Below, piece by piece: positions 42,614 to 50,912 of a DNA stretch of 64,000 nt. A program made the translations under genes and the position numbers. Below the pieces are notes generated by a model. That model made no database searches. It saw only the letters and a program-made list of their open reading frames with translations, and had not been told where the DNA came from. Origin of the DNA: Chloroflexota bacterium (lineage in GTDB: Bacteria > Chloroflexota > Anaerolineae > J102); assembly GCA_029782215.1 (NCBI GenBank), contig JAKOVD010000098.1, positions 186,001 to 250,000 of the forward strand. The letters are read 5' to 3'. Positions within the stretch are counted from its first letter, which is position 1. Each line of letters begins with the position of its first letter.

Positions 42614-43837
42614 GTGCACCTTGTTCTCTGCACCCACGACCCCTACCGCGCCGACAAGGTAGAGCAAGCCGTTGCCGACCAGGGTTGGGCGCTGACGACG
42701 GCGATCGCCCACAGCCAGCCCTTCGAACTGCTGCGCCTGCGCACTGCGGATGTCATTCTCCTGGATATGGACGTGCCCGGCGCCATGGACCTTGTCCAGC
42801 GCTTTGCCCGTTCCTATCCTGCCATACCGCTGCTGGCTCTGGCCACCCCGTCCAGTATGGTGGAGCTGCAGCAGGCGTTGTTGATCGGAGCCGTCGCCTT
42901 TGTGCTGTTTCCGTTCGACGCACGCCAGTTCGTCGCCTTGGTCCAACGGGTGGCGCAGGAGGGCGGCGTTCGCTCGGGTCGCGGGCCGGGCCGGCAGAGC
43001 AGACTCATTGCCGTCGCGGGCCTCAAGGGTGGGATTGGACGCACCACCGTGGCGACCAACCTGGCAGTGACGCTGGCCAGACGCCATCCCGACGATGTGA
43101 TTCTGGTCGAGGCTCACGGCGGACTGGGGGACGCATCCCTGCTCTTGAACCTCCGTCCGCAGCGCACCCTGGCATCTCTGGCAGGCGAGCTCCGCCTGGA
43201 TGCCGATGTCGTCCAGGGGCATCTGCAGGTCCATCACAGCTCGCTTCGTGTCCTGGCGGCGCCCACGGCGATTGCGCGGCGGGCCGATCTCAGCCCGGAG
43301 AATTGGCGCAGCGTCCTGGGGCTTCTGCGGGGGCTAGCCCAGTTTGTCGTTGTGGACACAGGTCCCTCGCCGGACGGAGTGCTCTCCGAGGTGTTGAGCG
43401 CTGCCTCGGACATTGTGGTGTTGGCTCTCCCGGAGATCCCGGCGGTCAGGGCGTCTGCTTCGCTTTGCGAGGCGCTGCGCCATGATCCGGACTCAGCGGC
43501 TTCAGTGCGTCTTGTGCTGAACCGGGAAGGGATCACCGGCGGCCTCTCGGCCCGCAGCATCAACCAATGGTTTGGACGCAGCCTGGATGCGGTCCTGGCT
43601 GAGAATCCTTCCCTCACCCTGCACGCCGCCAATCGGGGTGAGCCCTTTGTCATGACCCACGCGCGGGCACTGCTCAGCCGCCAAATTGGGATGCTGGCAG
43701 AGCGCCTTGCCGCGCCACGCCTGACGGGCGCCGCCGCGCCGGCCACCAGGAACGTCGGTGCACGCACCGGTGACGCTGTCGTGGCAGCCTTGGGCAGGCG
43801 CAATGGTGCACCCCTCAGGCGCAGCCAGCCAGCCTGA
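42614..43837 (+). CDS. CpaE/TadZ-like pilus localisation ATPase, copy A
   Basis: 407 residues from GTG 42614, with AAGGAG upstream. An atypical receiver domain (about 1-125) keeps the phosphorylatable-type Asp (VILLDMDVPG), but the conserved Lys of the KPF motif is replaced (VLFPFDA). A MinD/ParA-type P-loop domain follows: GLKGGIGRTT, where the second Walker Lys is Arg, and VDTGPSPDGV. In C. crescentus, CpaE positions the pilus machinery at the pole. It is a close paralogue, of identical length, of the CpaE at 48,908. Confidence 0.9.
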   Translation: MHLVLCTHDPYRADKVEQAVADQGWALTTAIAHSQPFELLRLRTADVILLDMDVPGAMDLVQRFARSYPAIPLLALATPSSMVELQQALLIGAVAFVLFPFDARQFVALVQRVAQEGGVRSGRGPGRQSRLIAVAGLKGGIGRTTVATNLAVTLARRHPDDVILVEAHGGLGDASLLLNLRPQRTLASLAGELRLDADVVQGHLQVHHSSLRVLAAPTAIARRADLSPENWRSVLGLLRGLAQFVVVDTGPSPDGVLSEVLSAASDIVVLALPEIPAVRASASLCEALRHDPDSAASVRLVLNREGITGGLSARSINQWFGRSLDAVLAENPSLTLHAANRGEPFVMTHARALLSRQIGMLAERLAAPRLTGAAAPATRNVGARTGDAVVAALGRRNGAPLRRSQPA

Positions 43838-44186
43838 CAGAGCGATGCGGGGCGGAATGGCAGCAGCGATCGCTACGGCATCGACGAATACTGGCCAGAT
43901 GGCATAGGCGATGCTGGCCATGTGGCAGACGACAGCGAAGCGCGAGCGCAGCAGACTACGTGCAACTGCTAGTCGTTTGCTGGCGCTGGAATCCATTTCT
44001 GACACAGCGGAATCGTGGCTGTCAGTTCGCGTTTAGTTCCCGGTCTTGCGATCACGAGCCTGATGCGACATTGCGCCCCTTAATTGACCAGGGCTATAGT
44101 GTCCTCGTTGGACACCGGCGCCAGCAAGCGTGGCCAACGAGCGGAAGTGGCTCTCGCTGCAAGAGAGTGGTGAGGATGCATGAGGC
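43838..44186. other. 349-bp gap between cpaE copy A and the kinase gene
   Basis: No gene, RNA or strong promoter was recognised here. TTGACC and TATAGT occur close together near 44,087-44,100 but with unworkable spacing. A minus-strand open frame that looks membrane-like crosses this gap, but it runs antisense through cpaE and is rejected. Confidence 0.4.
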
Positions 44187-46442
44187 ATGGCGACCCAAGA
44201 AACACCATTTGCAGACGCCCCGAAGCAAGGACGCATGAGTAAGGGGCTTCGCATTCCGGATCCCGACCTCCGGGCGGCTCTCAACCTGGAAACCTGGGTC
44301 AGCCTGCGGATTTCTACGATCGGGCTGGGATCGTTGCTGGCAGTTCTTGGACCGCTGGCGATGCGGCTGTTTGGGAGCTGGAGGCAGAGCCTGTTGATCG
44401 TCGACCTGGTGGTGGCGTTCACCCTTCTGCTGGCCGGCGTTCTCCTGAGGCGGATGCGCCCGCGACCCCAGGCGGCGCCGGCGCTGGGCGCCGCTGTCGT
44501 TCTGCTTGTTGCCGCTGACACCCTCTTCCATATGTGGGCTACGCAGGACATCGTGCAGACGACGATGACGTTGATCGTGTTGAGCGGCGCCGCCGTCCTG
44601 ATTCTGTCGCCGTTTTGGCTGTCATTGGCCTATGCCGTCATCTGGCTGGCGTGGATTGGAATCGTGGTTGCCGTTCCCATCACCGGGCCTTACGTCTTGA
44701 CCTTCGGGGTCGCCATGGTGGTGGCCACCCTGGTGGGGTGGATGGTGTACTACCAGCGGGTGGCCGTCGCCATCGCCGCAGCCACCGCCAGCCGGGCTCG
44801 CGCCGCGGCTGAGAACGAGATGGAGGAGCGCGCCCGGCGGATCCTGGTGCTGTCGGAGGCATCCATGGAGATGAACGCGCGCCAGAACTTGCCTGCGCTG
44901 CTGAACGGTATCACGCGGCGCGCCGTCGAGATGATGGGGGCCGGGTTTGGCGGCGCCTACCTGCTCCAACCCGATGGCACTCTGAAGCTTGCCTTTGCCA
45001 CGGGGCCTCTGGAGCCCTATGTCGGCGCCAGCTACGGTTTGGAGGAGGGGCTTGCGGGCAGGGCGGCGACGACAGGCAAGCCGCAGACCGTGAACGACCT
45101 TCGCCTGTGGCAGGACCGTTCACAGGTGGAAGTGGACCTGGACTACCGGCGCGTTCTCAGCGTGCCGCTGCAGGTGGGTGGTCGTGTCGTGGGCGTCGTC
45201 GAGGTGGTCGACAACGTGAACCCGGGTTTGTATCGCGACGAGGACGCCCGCCTGATCACGCTTTTTGCCGACCAGGCCGCTAACGCGCTTGAGAACACCC
45301 AACTCGTGGACCAACTGCGCCAGGAGAACCTGAAGCGAGCCAGGGACGAGGACAGGCTGCGCGCGTACGCCGAAGAGATCCAGAAAACCAATGAAGCCCT
45401 CGCCGTGGCGCGTGACCAGGCTTTGCAGGCGTCGCGCTTGAAGTCGGATTTCCTGTCTACCATGAGCCATGAGCTGCGAACGCCGCTCAATGCTATCATG
45501 GGCATGAATGAGCTCATGCTGGATACCGAGCTGACCTCGGAACAGCGCGATTTTGTCGACACCGTGGGGCGGAACAGCGAGACCTTGCTCGACCTGGTCA
45601 ACGACATCCGCGACCTGGCGAGGATCGAGGCCGGCAAAATGGACCTGGACGAGCATCCGCTCGACCTGGAGGACCTGGTCGAAAGCGCCTCTGACCTGGT
45701 GCTGCCGGCGGCGGCGGAAAAGGGCCTGGACCTGACTTATGAGATCGCTCCCGAGACCCCGTTCCACCTCATGGGCGATATCACGCGACTTCGCCAGATG
45801 CTGGTGAACGTGCTGCGCAGCATGATCACGATCCGGGATGAAGGCAGCGTGACAATCGGCGTCAAGGCGAGCGGCCCTGAGGATGGCGCCCAGAACGTTC
45901 ACTTCACCGTGCTCGGCCTGGGGGCGGCCGCCACTGCCGAGCAGGAGAAACGACTGCGCGAGCTTGCCTGTGAAGACGCCACCGGTTCCAGCCAGTTCCT
46001 GGCCACGATGGGACCGGCGTTTGTGATCATGGAACGGCTGGCCGAGATGATGGGTGGCCTGGTGTGGGGTGAGCGCACCACCGATGGGCGCGGGGCCATC
46101 ATCCACTTCCTGGTGCCGCTTGAGCTTGCCTCGGAGGAGGCGGCGACCCTGCGGACCAGCGTCGTCCTTGTCGATAAACAGCTCCTGATCGTCGTAGACG
46201 GCGCTATCGAGCGCGAGAGCATCATGCGGTGGACGGAGTCATGGGGCGCCCGGATCATCTCCGCCGCCTCGTTTGGCGAGGCCATCACCCGCCTGACCAG
46301 CGATGTCGTGTACGACGCGATCATCGTCGACCTCGAGTTGACGCCGAGTCAGGGGCGCCTGTTGTCGGAGGCGGTCAATGAGCAGAAACCCACGCCGCCG
46401 GCGCTGTTGGTGGCGGTCGACTCCTCCGGCGCCGGCGTTTAG
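44187..46442 (+). CDS. Membrane GAF-HisKA protein with degenerate ATPase and receiver-like remnant
   Basis: 751 residues. About six membrane helices (30-190), a GAF domain (about 225-370), a HisKA domain with MSHELRTPLNAIMG (His428), then an HATPase-like region that has lost its motifs: the N-box reads NVLRSMITI, DxGxG reads GLGAAAT and the GTGLGL loop reads TMGPAF. A receiver-like part (about 650-745) keeps IIVDLEL but is cut before the Lys strand. ATP-dependent autophosphorylation is unlikely. It ends at TAG 46440-46442, and the same frame continues afterwards into a second GAF-HisKA. It sits between the two cpaE copies. Confidence 0.85.
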   Translation: MATQETPFADAPKQGRMSKGLRIPDPDLRAALNLETWVSLRISTIGLGSLLAVLGPLAMRLFGSWRQSLLIVDLVVAFTLLLAGVLLRRMRPRPQAAPALGAAVVLLVAADTLFHMWATQDIVQTTMTLIVLSGAAVLILSPFWLSLAYAVIWLAWIGIVVAVPITGPYVLTFGVAMVVATLVGWMVYYQRVAVAIAAATASRARAAAENEMEERARRILVLSEASMEMNARQNLPALLNGITRRAVEMMGAGFGGAYLLQPDGTLKLAFATGPLEPYVGASYGLEEGLAGRAATTGKPQTVNDLRLWQDRSQVEVDLDYRRVLSVPLQVGGRVVGVVEVVDNVNPGLYRDEDARLITLFADQAANALENTQLVDQLRQENLKRARDEDRLRAYAEEIQKTNEALAVARDQALQASRLKSDFLSTMSHELRTPLNAIMGMNELMLDTELTSEQRDFVDTVGRNSETLLDLVNDIRDLARIEAGKMDLDEHPLDLEDLVESASDLVLPAAAEKGLDLTYEIAPETPFHLMGDITRLRQMLVNVLRSMITIRDEGSVTIGVKASGPEDGAQNVHFTVLGLGAAATAEQEKRLRELACEDATGSSQFLATMGPAFVIMERLAEMMGGLVWGERTTDGRGAIIHFLVPLELASEEAATLRTSVVLVDKQLLIVVDGAIERESIMRWTESWGARIISAASFGEAITRLTSDVVYDAIIVDLELTPSQGRLLSEAVNEQKPTPPALLVAVDSSGAGV

Positions 46443-46688
46443 GAGGTCTGGTCGGCCCGCCTGGTGCACCATGCCCGCTGGGAGGAGGTCTTTCTGCTGC
46501 GGGAGGACGATGGCATCCTGGACCTGGCCGCCGTTCACGGGCCCCAATCCCATTCGCCCCCAATCACCATGCGGTTGGGGGAGGGAGTCGCCGGCAGGGC
46601 GGCGCAGAGCGGCGAGCCCTTCATGATCACGGACTACCGGCATTGGGAGGGGCGCGTCGCCTATGCCATCGGTGCGCCGCTGTAGCGC
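46443..46688 (+). pseudogene. GAF-domain remnant between two in-frame TAG codons
   Basis: The frame of the upstream kinase continues after TAG 46440-46442 and encodes 80 residues of a GAF domain: WEEVFLLREDDGILDLAAVHG, MRLGEGVAGRAAQSGEPF, then TAG 46683-46685 in the middle of the fold. The GAF continues in the same frame as RVLGVPLRMGGKVLGV. The domain also lacks most of its first helix, so its 5' edge looks like a deletion joint against the truncated receiver. Not translated alone unless readthrough occurs. Confidence 0.75.
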
Positions 46689-47933
46689 GTGTTGGGCGTC
46701 CCCCTCAGGATGGGGGGCAAGGTTCTCGGCGTTGTCAACATCGCCGACGACAGGATCTCAGCGCCGTTCAGCGAGGCAGAGGTGAGGCTGCTGGCGCTCT
46801 TTGGCGATGAGGCGGCGATTGCCCTGCAGAACACGCGGCTGCTGGAACGTTTGCAGCGCGCCAGCGTCGACCTGGCGGTGGCCCGAGACGAGGCGGTGCA
46901 GGCTTCGAAGCTGAAGTCGGAATTCCTTGCCGTCATGAGCCACGAGCTGCGTACGCCCCTGAATGTCATTATCGGTCTCAGCGCTCTGCTGGTGGAGCCG
47001 GACCTGGGTGAGCGGCGTGACCAGTACGCCGAGACCATTCGGCGCAGCAGCGAGGACCTGCTGCGCATCATCAGCGACTTGTTGGACTTCTCGAAGATCG
47101 CAGCGGGCAAGTTGGATCTCGAGTTGGCTCCCTTTGATCTTGGGCAGTGCCTGCAGGGAGCCTTCGATATGCTGCAGCCGGCGGCGCTGGCGGGTGCCCG
47201 CGCCCTGGCCCTGGGCAGCAACTACCCAACGGCAATCACGAACAGCCTTGCCAACAATAAGGCCGGGCTCAAGACGTGGAGCCTGACCACAGACGCCAAG
47301 GGGGTCCACCTCGAGAACCAGGCGACGCTGAGTACCTGGCTCGCCCGCGCCCTAGGCATTAAGACGTTGACGGTGAGCGCTGCTTCCGAGGCCGAGTACA
47401 TGCCGGTCAAAGGCTCCAACAACCTGCTGCCGATGACCTTTTGTTCCACGGACGTCACGACGACCGGCGAAAGGGTGGTCATGCAGTGGGCCGACAGCAC
47501 CAAGACGTCAGGCGCGTTCGGCTGGCTGACCTGGAATGGTCTCCAGGATACGGGGACGCTGCGCACCTTTGTCGAGAACCCCTCACTTTCCGGCAAGTGG
47601 AAGGTGGGGGACATTGTGCAGGCCTCCAGCGGCACATCATGCAATCCGGTGGAGAGTGACGTCAAAGCCTGGATCGGCAAGACCGTCGTCGTTCCGGTCT
47701 ATAAAGCGGCTTCGGGCGCCAAATGCGCGCCCACCGGCACGGGTTCCAACACGAAGTTTCCCATCGTTGGTTTTGCCGTGTTCACTATGGAAGGCTTCAC
47801 CTGCAAGAACTGCCCTTATGGAGGCAGTTCCATGTGCATGTGGGGGCATTTCTCGAAGGCGCTGATGAAGGGAGACGTGGATACATCGAGTGGTTCCAAC
47901 TTCGGGGTGATGGATCTGCGTGTGGTGAAGTAG
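46689..47933 (+). CDS. Fusion: partial GAF-HisKA kinase joined to TadG C-terminal body (copy B)
   Basis: 414 residues if started at GTG 46689. Residues 1-50 are the second half of a GAF domain. Residues 75-160 are HisKA with VMSHELRTPLNVIIG (His85). After DMLQPAA (junction about 47,180-47,190) the sequence switches in frame to LAGARALALGSNYPTAIT and follows TadG copy A to its end, including SGTSCNP and CMWGHF. No HATPase domain remains, and the TadG part has lost its membrane segment. It is therefore neither a working kinase nor a complete TadG. It could be a real deletion fusion, a pseudogene, or a chimeric assembly. Confidence 0.75.
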   Translation: MLGVPLRMGGKVLGVVNIADDRISAPFSEAEVRLLALFGDEAAIALQNTRLLERLQRASVDLAVARDEAVQASKLKSEFLAVMSHELRTPLNVIIGLSALLVEPDLGERRDQYAETIRRSSEDLLRIISDLLDFSKIAAGKLDLELAPFDLGQCLQGAFDMLQPAALAGARALALGSNYPTAITNSLANNKAGLKTWSLTTDAKGVHLENQATLSTWLARALGIKTLTVSAASEAEYMPVKGSNNLLPMTFCSTDVTTTGERVVMQWADSTKTSGAFGWLTWNGLQDTGTLRTFVENPSLSGKWKVGDIVQASSGTSCNPVESDVKAWIGKTVVVPVYKAASGAKCAPTGTGSNTKFPIVGFAVFTMEGFTCKNCPYGGSSMCMWGHFSKALMKGDVDTSSGSNFGVMDLRVVK

Positions 47934-47977
47934 CCATGACTGCACCGCAGGCGAGGAAGGCTGTATGAGCCAGGGTC

Positions 47978-47986
47978 TGCTATACT
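47978..47986 (+). promoter_or_regulatory. Extended -10 element upstream of cpaB
   Basis: TGC-TATACT in the 108-bp gap before cpaB, with no good -35. Initiation near 47993 would give a leader of about 50 nt and would allow the downstream Tad genes to be expressed independently of the broken kinase region. Confidence 0.4.
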
Positions 47987-48041
47987 TAGGTGTGCTAGAT
48001 TTCGTGCCCGTCCGGCGCCGCTGCCCGGAGAATGAGCCCTT

Positions 48042-48887
48042 ATGCGACGAATAGGAATATTGTGGTGGTTTGGCGCCATTGTTCTGGCCGTGTTGGCGGG
48101 ATACTTTGTGTATCGCGCCGTCACGACGACCACACCCTCTGAAATCCAGCTGGTCGAGCAGCAGACGGCGCCCGTGGTGGTGGCGGCAGAGAATCTGCCG
48201 CCGCGACGCACCCTCACTGCCGCCGATTTGGCGATCAAGGACATGCCGGTCGGGCTGATCCCTGCCGGCGCCGCCGACTCCAAAGAGCAGGTGATCGGCA
48301 AGATGGCCACGGCTGGCATCTATGCCGGCGAGCCGGTCCTCATCCAGAAGCTAGTGCTCCCCGACGTGGTGACGCGCGACCTGGCCCTGTCGGTGCCGCA
48401 GGGTAAGATCATTGTGGCGGTGCCGACGAGCTCAGAGCTGGTCGCCAACCGTCTGATCAGCCCCGGCGACCACGTGGACCTCCTGGCCACTTTTGGCCTG
48501 CAGACCAGCGCCACCCAGACCGGAGGGGCGCCGCAGACGTGGACCGAATCGGTGGCGCTGCTGCAGAACCTGGAGGTGCAGGCCGTCATCCTCGCCCCCG
48601 CCTCGCCCGAAAAGGCGACCCCTGCGCCCGTGATCGAAGTTCCCGCCGGCGGGACCCCCACCCCGGCGGTGGACAAGGGCGGCGTGTTCACCAACGAGGT
48701 GGGCCGCAGCCAGGCCATCGTCCTGGCCGTGCCCGCCCAGGACGCCCTGGCCATCCGCCATGTGCTGGACAACGGCGGCATCATGGATGTTGCCCTGCGG
48801 TCGGCAGGCGACGGCAGCTATGCCGAGACCATGCCGGTGGATCAGGGCTACATGGTGGACCGCTACCAGATCGATCTTTCGCGTTAG
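48042..48887 (+). CDS. cpaB: CpaB/RcpC-type pilus assembly protein (SAF domain)
   Basis: 281 residues. One N-terminal membrane anchor (about 5-27), a SAF domain with PVVVAAENLPPRRTLTAADL and the repeated IYAGEPVLIQKLV, then the RcpC C-terminal domain ALSVPQGKIIVAVPTS ... LISPGDHVDLLATFG. In diderms RcpC helps the secretin; here no secretin gene is present, so it probably acts at the cell wall or membrane. The gene is followed after 20 bp by cpaE copy B. Confidence 0.9.
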   Translation: MRRIGILWWFGAIVLAVLAGYFVYRAVTTTTPSEIQLVEQQTAPVVVAAENLPPRRTLTAADLAIKDMPVGLIPAGAADSKEQVIGKMATAGIYAGEPVLIQKLVLPDVVTRDLALSVPQGKIIVAVPTSSELVANRLISPGDHVDLLATFGLQTSATQTGGAPQTWTESVALLQNLEVQAVILAPASPEKATPAPVIEVPAGGTPTPAVDKGGVFTNEVGRSQAIVLAVPAQDALAIRHVLDNGGIMDVALRSAGDGSYAETMPVDQGYMVDRYQIDLSR

Positions 48888-48907
48888 CTCAACCGGAGAA
48901 GACGACC

Positions 48908-50131
48908 GTGCAACTGGTATTCTTCACGCAGGACCCCTACCGCGCCGGGAAAGTGGAACAGGCCGTGGCCGACCAGGGCTGGGGTCTGGTGACCGCCATT
49001 GCCCAGAGCCGCCCGCAGGAGTGGCTGCGGCTGCGTACGGCCGACGTCATCATCCTGGACCTGGATGTGCCCGACGCCCTGGGGTTGGTGGAGCGTTTTG
49101 CCCGATCCTACCCGGCTGTGCCCCTGTTGGCCCTGGCCGGTCCGGACAAGCTGGTTGACCTGCAGCAGGCGCTGCTGGTCGGCGCCGTTGCTTTTGTGCT
49201 TTTTCCATTTGACGCCCGCCAGCTTGTCGCCGCCGTGCAGGGTGTTCTGCGCCAAAGCGGCATCCGGGTGGCCGTCGGCGCCGGCAAAGTGAGTTCCCTG
49301 GTCGCGGTGACAGGTCTCAAGGGTGGCGTGGGCCGCACGACGGTGGCGACGAACCTGGCGGTGACATTGGCGACTCGGCATCCGGATGACGTGATCCTGG
49401 TGGAGGCGCACGGCGGGCTGAGCGATGCCGCGCTGCTGCTGAACATCCGGCCGCAGCGGACCCTGGCGTCGCTGGGGGGGGAGCTGCGCCTGGACACCGA
49501 CGTCATCCAGGGGCACCTGAAGTCCCATTCCAGTTCCCTCCGGGTCTTGGCGGCGCCGACGTCGTTGTCGCTGCGGGTGGACATCCCGCCGGAGACCTGG
49601 CGCAGTGTGCTGGTCCTGCTCAAGGGGATGGCCAGCTACGTGATCGTCGACACGGGCGCGACGCCCGATGCCGTCCTTTCGGAAGTGCTGATGGCCTCCA
49701 GCGACATCCTGGTCCTGGCCATTCCTGACATGCCGGCATTGAGGGCGTCGGTTTCCCTTTACGAGACGCTGCGCCGGGACCCTGGCATCAATGCCCCTCT
49801 GCACCTCGTGCTCAACCGGGAGGGCATCAGCGGCGGTGTCTCCACCAAGAGCGTCAACAACCGTTTCGGCTATGATGTGGATGCGGTCCTGGTGGACGAT
49901 CCCTCGCTGACCATGTACGCGGCCAATCGCGGCGAGCCCTTCGTCCTGACGCACCCCCGGGCTCTGCTCAGCCGCCAGCTTGGGCTGCTGGCCGATCGCC
50001 TTGCGCTGGGCGCCGGCGGGAGTGAACAGGCCGCAGCCGCGGCCGCGGACCCCACCAAAGCCGGTGGCACCTCCACCGCCCCCGCCGCCAAACGCAAGGG
50101 GATCCTTTCCCTGCGCAAGCAGACAGCCTAG
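48908..50131 (+). CDS. CpaE/TadZ-like pilus localisation ATPase, copy B
   Basis: 407 residues from GTG 48908, preceded by GGAGA. It is similar along its whole length to copy A: the receiver-like domain has VIILDLDVPD and again FPFDA instead of KPF, and the P-loop is GLKGGVGRTT with Arg for the second Lys. The C-terminal tail is Ala/Lys-rich (AAKRKGILSLRKQTA) where copy A has RRNGAPLRRS. Copy B lies inside the intact downstream block of pilus genes, so it is probably the main functional partner of CpaF. The two copies could form a heterodimer. Confidence 0.92.
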   Translation: MQLVFFTQDPYRAGKVEQAVADQGWGLVTAIAQSRPQEWLRLRTADVIILDLDVPDALGLVERFARSYPAVPLLALAGPDKLVDLQQALLVGAVAFVLFPFDARQLVAAVQGVLRQSGIRVAVGAGKVSSLVAVTGLKGGVGRTTVATNLAVTLATRHPDDVILVEAHGGLSDAALLLNIRPQRTLASLGGELRLDTDVIQGHLKSHSSSLRVLAAPTSLSLRVDIPPETWRSVLVLLKGMASYVIVDTGATPDAVLSEVLMASSDILVLAIPDMPALRASVSLYETLRRDPGINAPLHLVLNREGISGGVSTKSVNNRFGYDVDAVLVDDPSLTMYAANRGEPFVLTHPRALLSRQLGLLADRLALGAGGSEQAAAAAADPTKAGGTSTAPAAKRKGILSLRKQTA

Positions 50132-50135
50132 AGCG

Positions 50136-50852
50136 ATGGCGATGCCAGACCCCGTGCTCGCCCCAGGCAACGCCGCCGGCTGGCTGCTCGCAGCCGTCCT
50201 TGGCGCGGCGGCGGGCTATGGCATCAACCTGGTCGCCGATCTCCTGCCCGGTAAGCTGCCCTGGCGGAGCCGCTGGGCGGCGCCGGTCTGCCTGCTTCCG
50301 CCCTCGTGGCGCGCCCGGCTGGGCATGGAGGCTCCCTGCCAGGACATGGCGCTGCGCCGCCACCTGCTGGTCTATTTCTTCGCCATCCTGCTCACCGCCG
50401 CCCTCTGGAGGGCGGGTGGGGCAAGCACCCCGAAGGCGCTGCTGCTCCTGTATGGATGGTTCTTTCTGGCCGTGGCCGTGATCGACCTGGAACACCGGCG
50501 GGTGCTCAACACCATGCTGGCGGTGGCGGCCGTTGTGACCCTGCTTGCCAGCTTGCTCTGGGCGCCCAACCGGCTTCTGTCAACGCTGGTGGGAGGCGCC
50601 GCCGCTTTCCTCCTCTTTCTGCTCCTCCACCTCCTTATGCCGCGCGGCATGGGCATGGGCGACGTCAAGCTGGCGGGGGTCATCGGCCTGATGACCGGTT
50701 TCCCACTGGTGTTGACTGCACTGGCATTGGGTGTTGTCCTCGGCGGCGTGGCGGCCCTGGCGGTCCTGGTCGCCGAGCGCGGCCGCCGCGGGCTCACCAT
50801 GGCCTATGCCCCTTATCTTGTTGCCGGAGCTTTGATCGCTTTGGTGATTTAG
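50136..50852 (+). CDS. A24-family prepilin peptidase (TadV/CpaA-like)
   Basis: 238 residues with about six membrane helices. The catalytic aspartates are Asp117 in AVIDLEHR and Asp176 in GMGMGDVKLAG, the GxGD signature. It lacks the zinc-cysteine N-methylation domain of classical PilD, as Tad-type peptidases do, but has a cytoplasmic insert at about 40-75. It cleaves Flp and the TadE pseudopilins. ATG 50136 lies 4 bp after the cpaE copy B stop. Confidence 0.92.
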   Translation: MAMPDPVLAPGNAAGWLLAAVLGAAAGYGINLVADLLPGKLPWRSRWAAPVCLLPPSWRARLGMEAPCQDMALRRHLLVYFFAILLTAALWRAGGASTPKALLLLYGWFFLAVAVIDLEHRRVLNTMLAVAAVVTLLASLLWAPNRLLSTLVGGAAAFLLFLLLHLLMPRGMGMGDVKLAGVIGLMTGFPLVLTALALGVVLGGVAALAVLVAERGRRGLTMAYAPYLVAGALIALVI

Positions 50853-50863
50853 CCCGAACCGCC

Positions 50864-50896
50864 AGAAGTTCCACTTCTCGCAGAAGTGGAACTTCT
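50864..50896. repeat. Nested palindrome between the prepilin peptidase and TadB genes
   Basis: AGAAGTTCCACTTCT (50864-50878), CGC, AGAAGTGGAACTTCT (50882-50896). The two arms are perfectly complementary (15 bp), and each arm is itself an inverted repeat (AGAAGT/ACTTCT). No T-run follows. It looks like a REP-type element or an mRNA stabiliser. Confidence 0.7.
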
Positions 50897-50912
50897 CTCC
50901 CCACCTTCTCCT

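Noticed and set aside
43502-44005. Minus-strand open frame with a hydrophobic, membrane-protein-like stretch
   Set aside because: Most of it lies antisense to cpaE copy A, it has no recognisable motif, and it appears to be a codon-bias shadow in GC-rich DNA.
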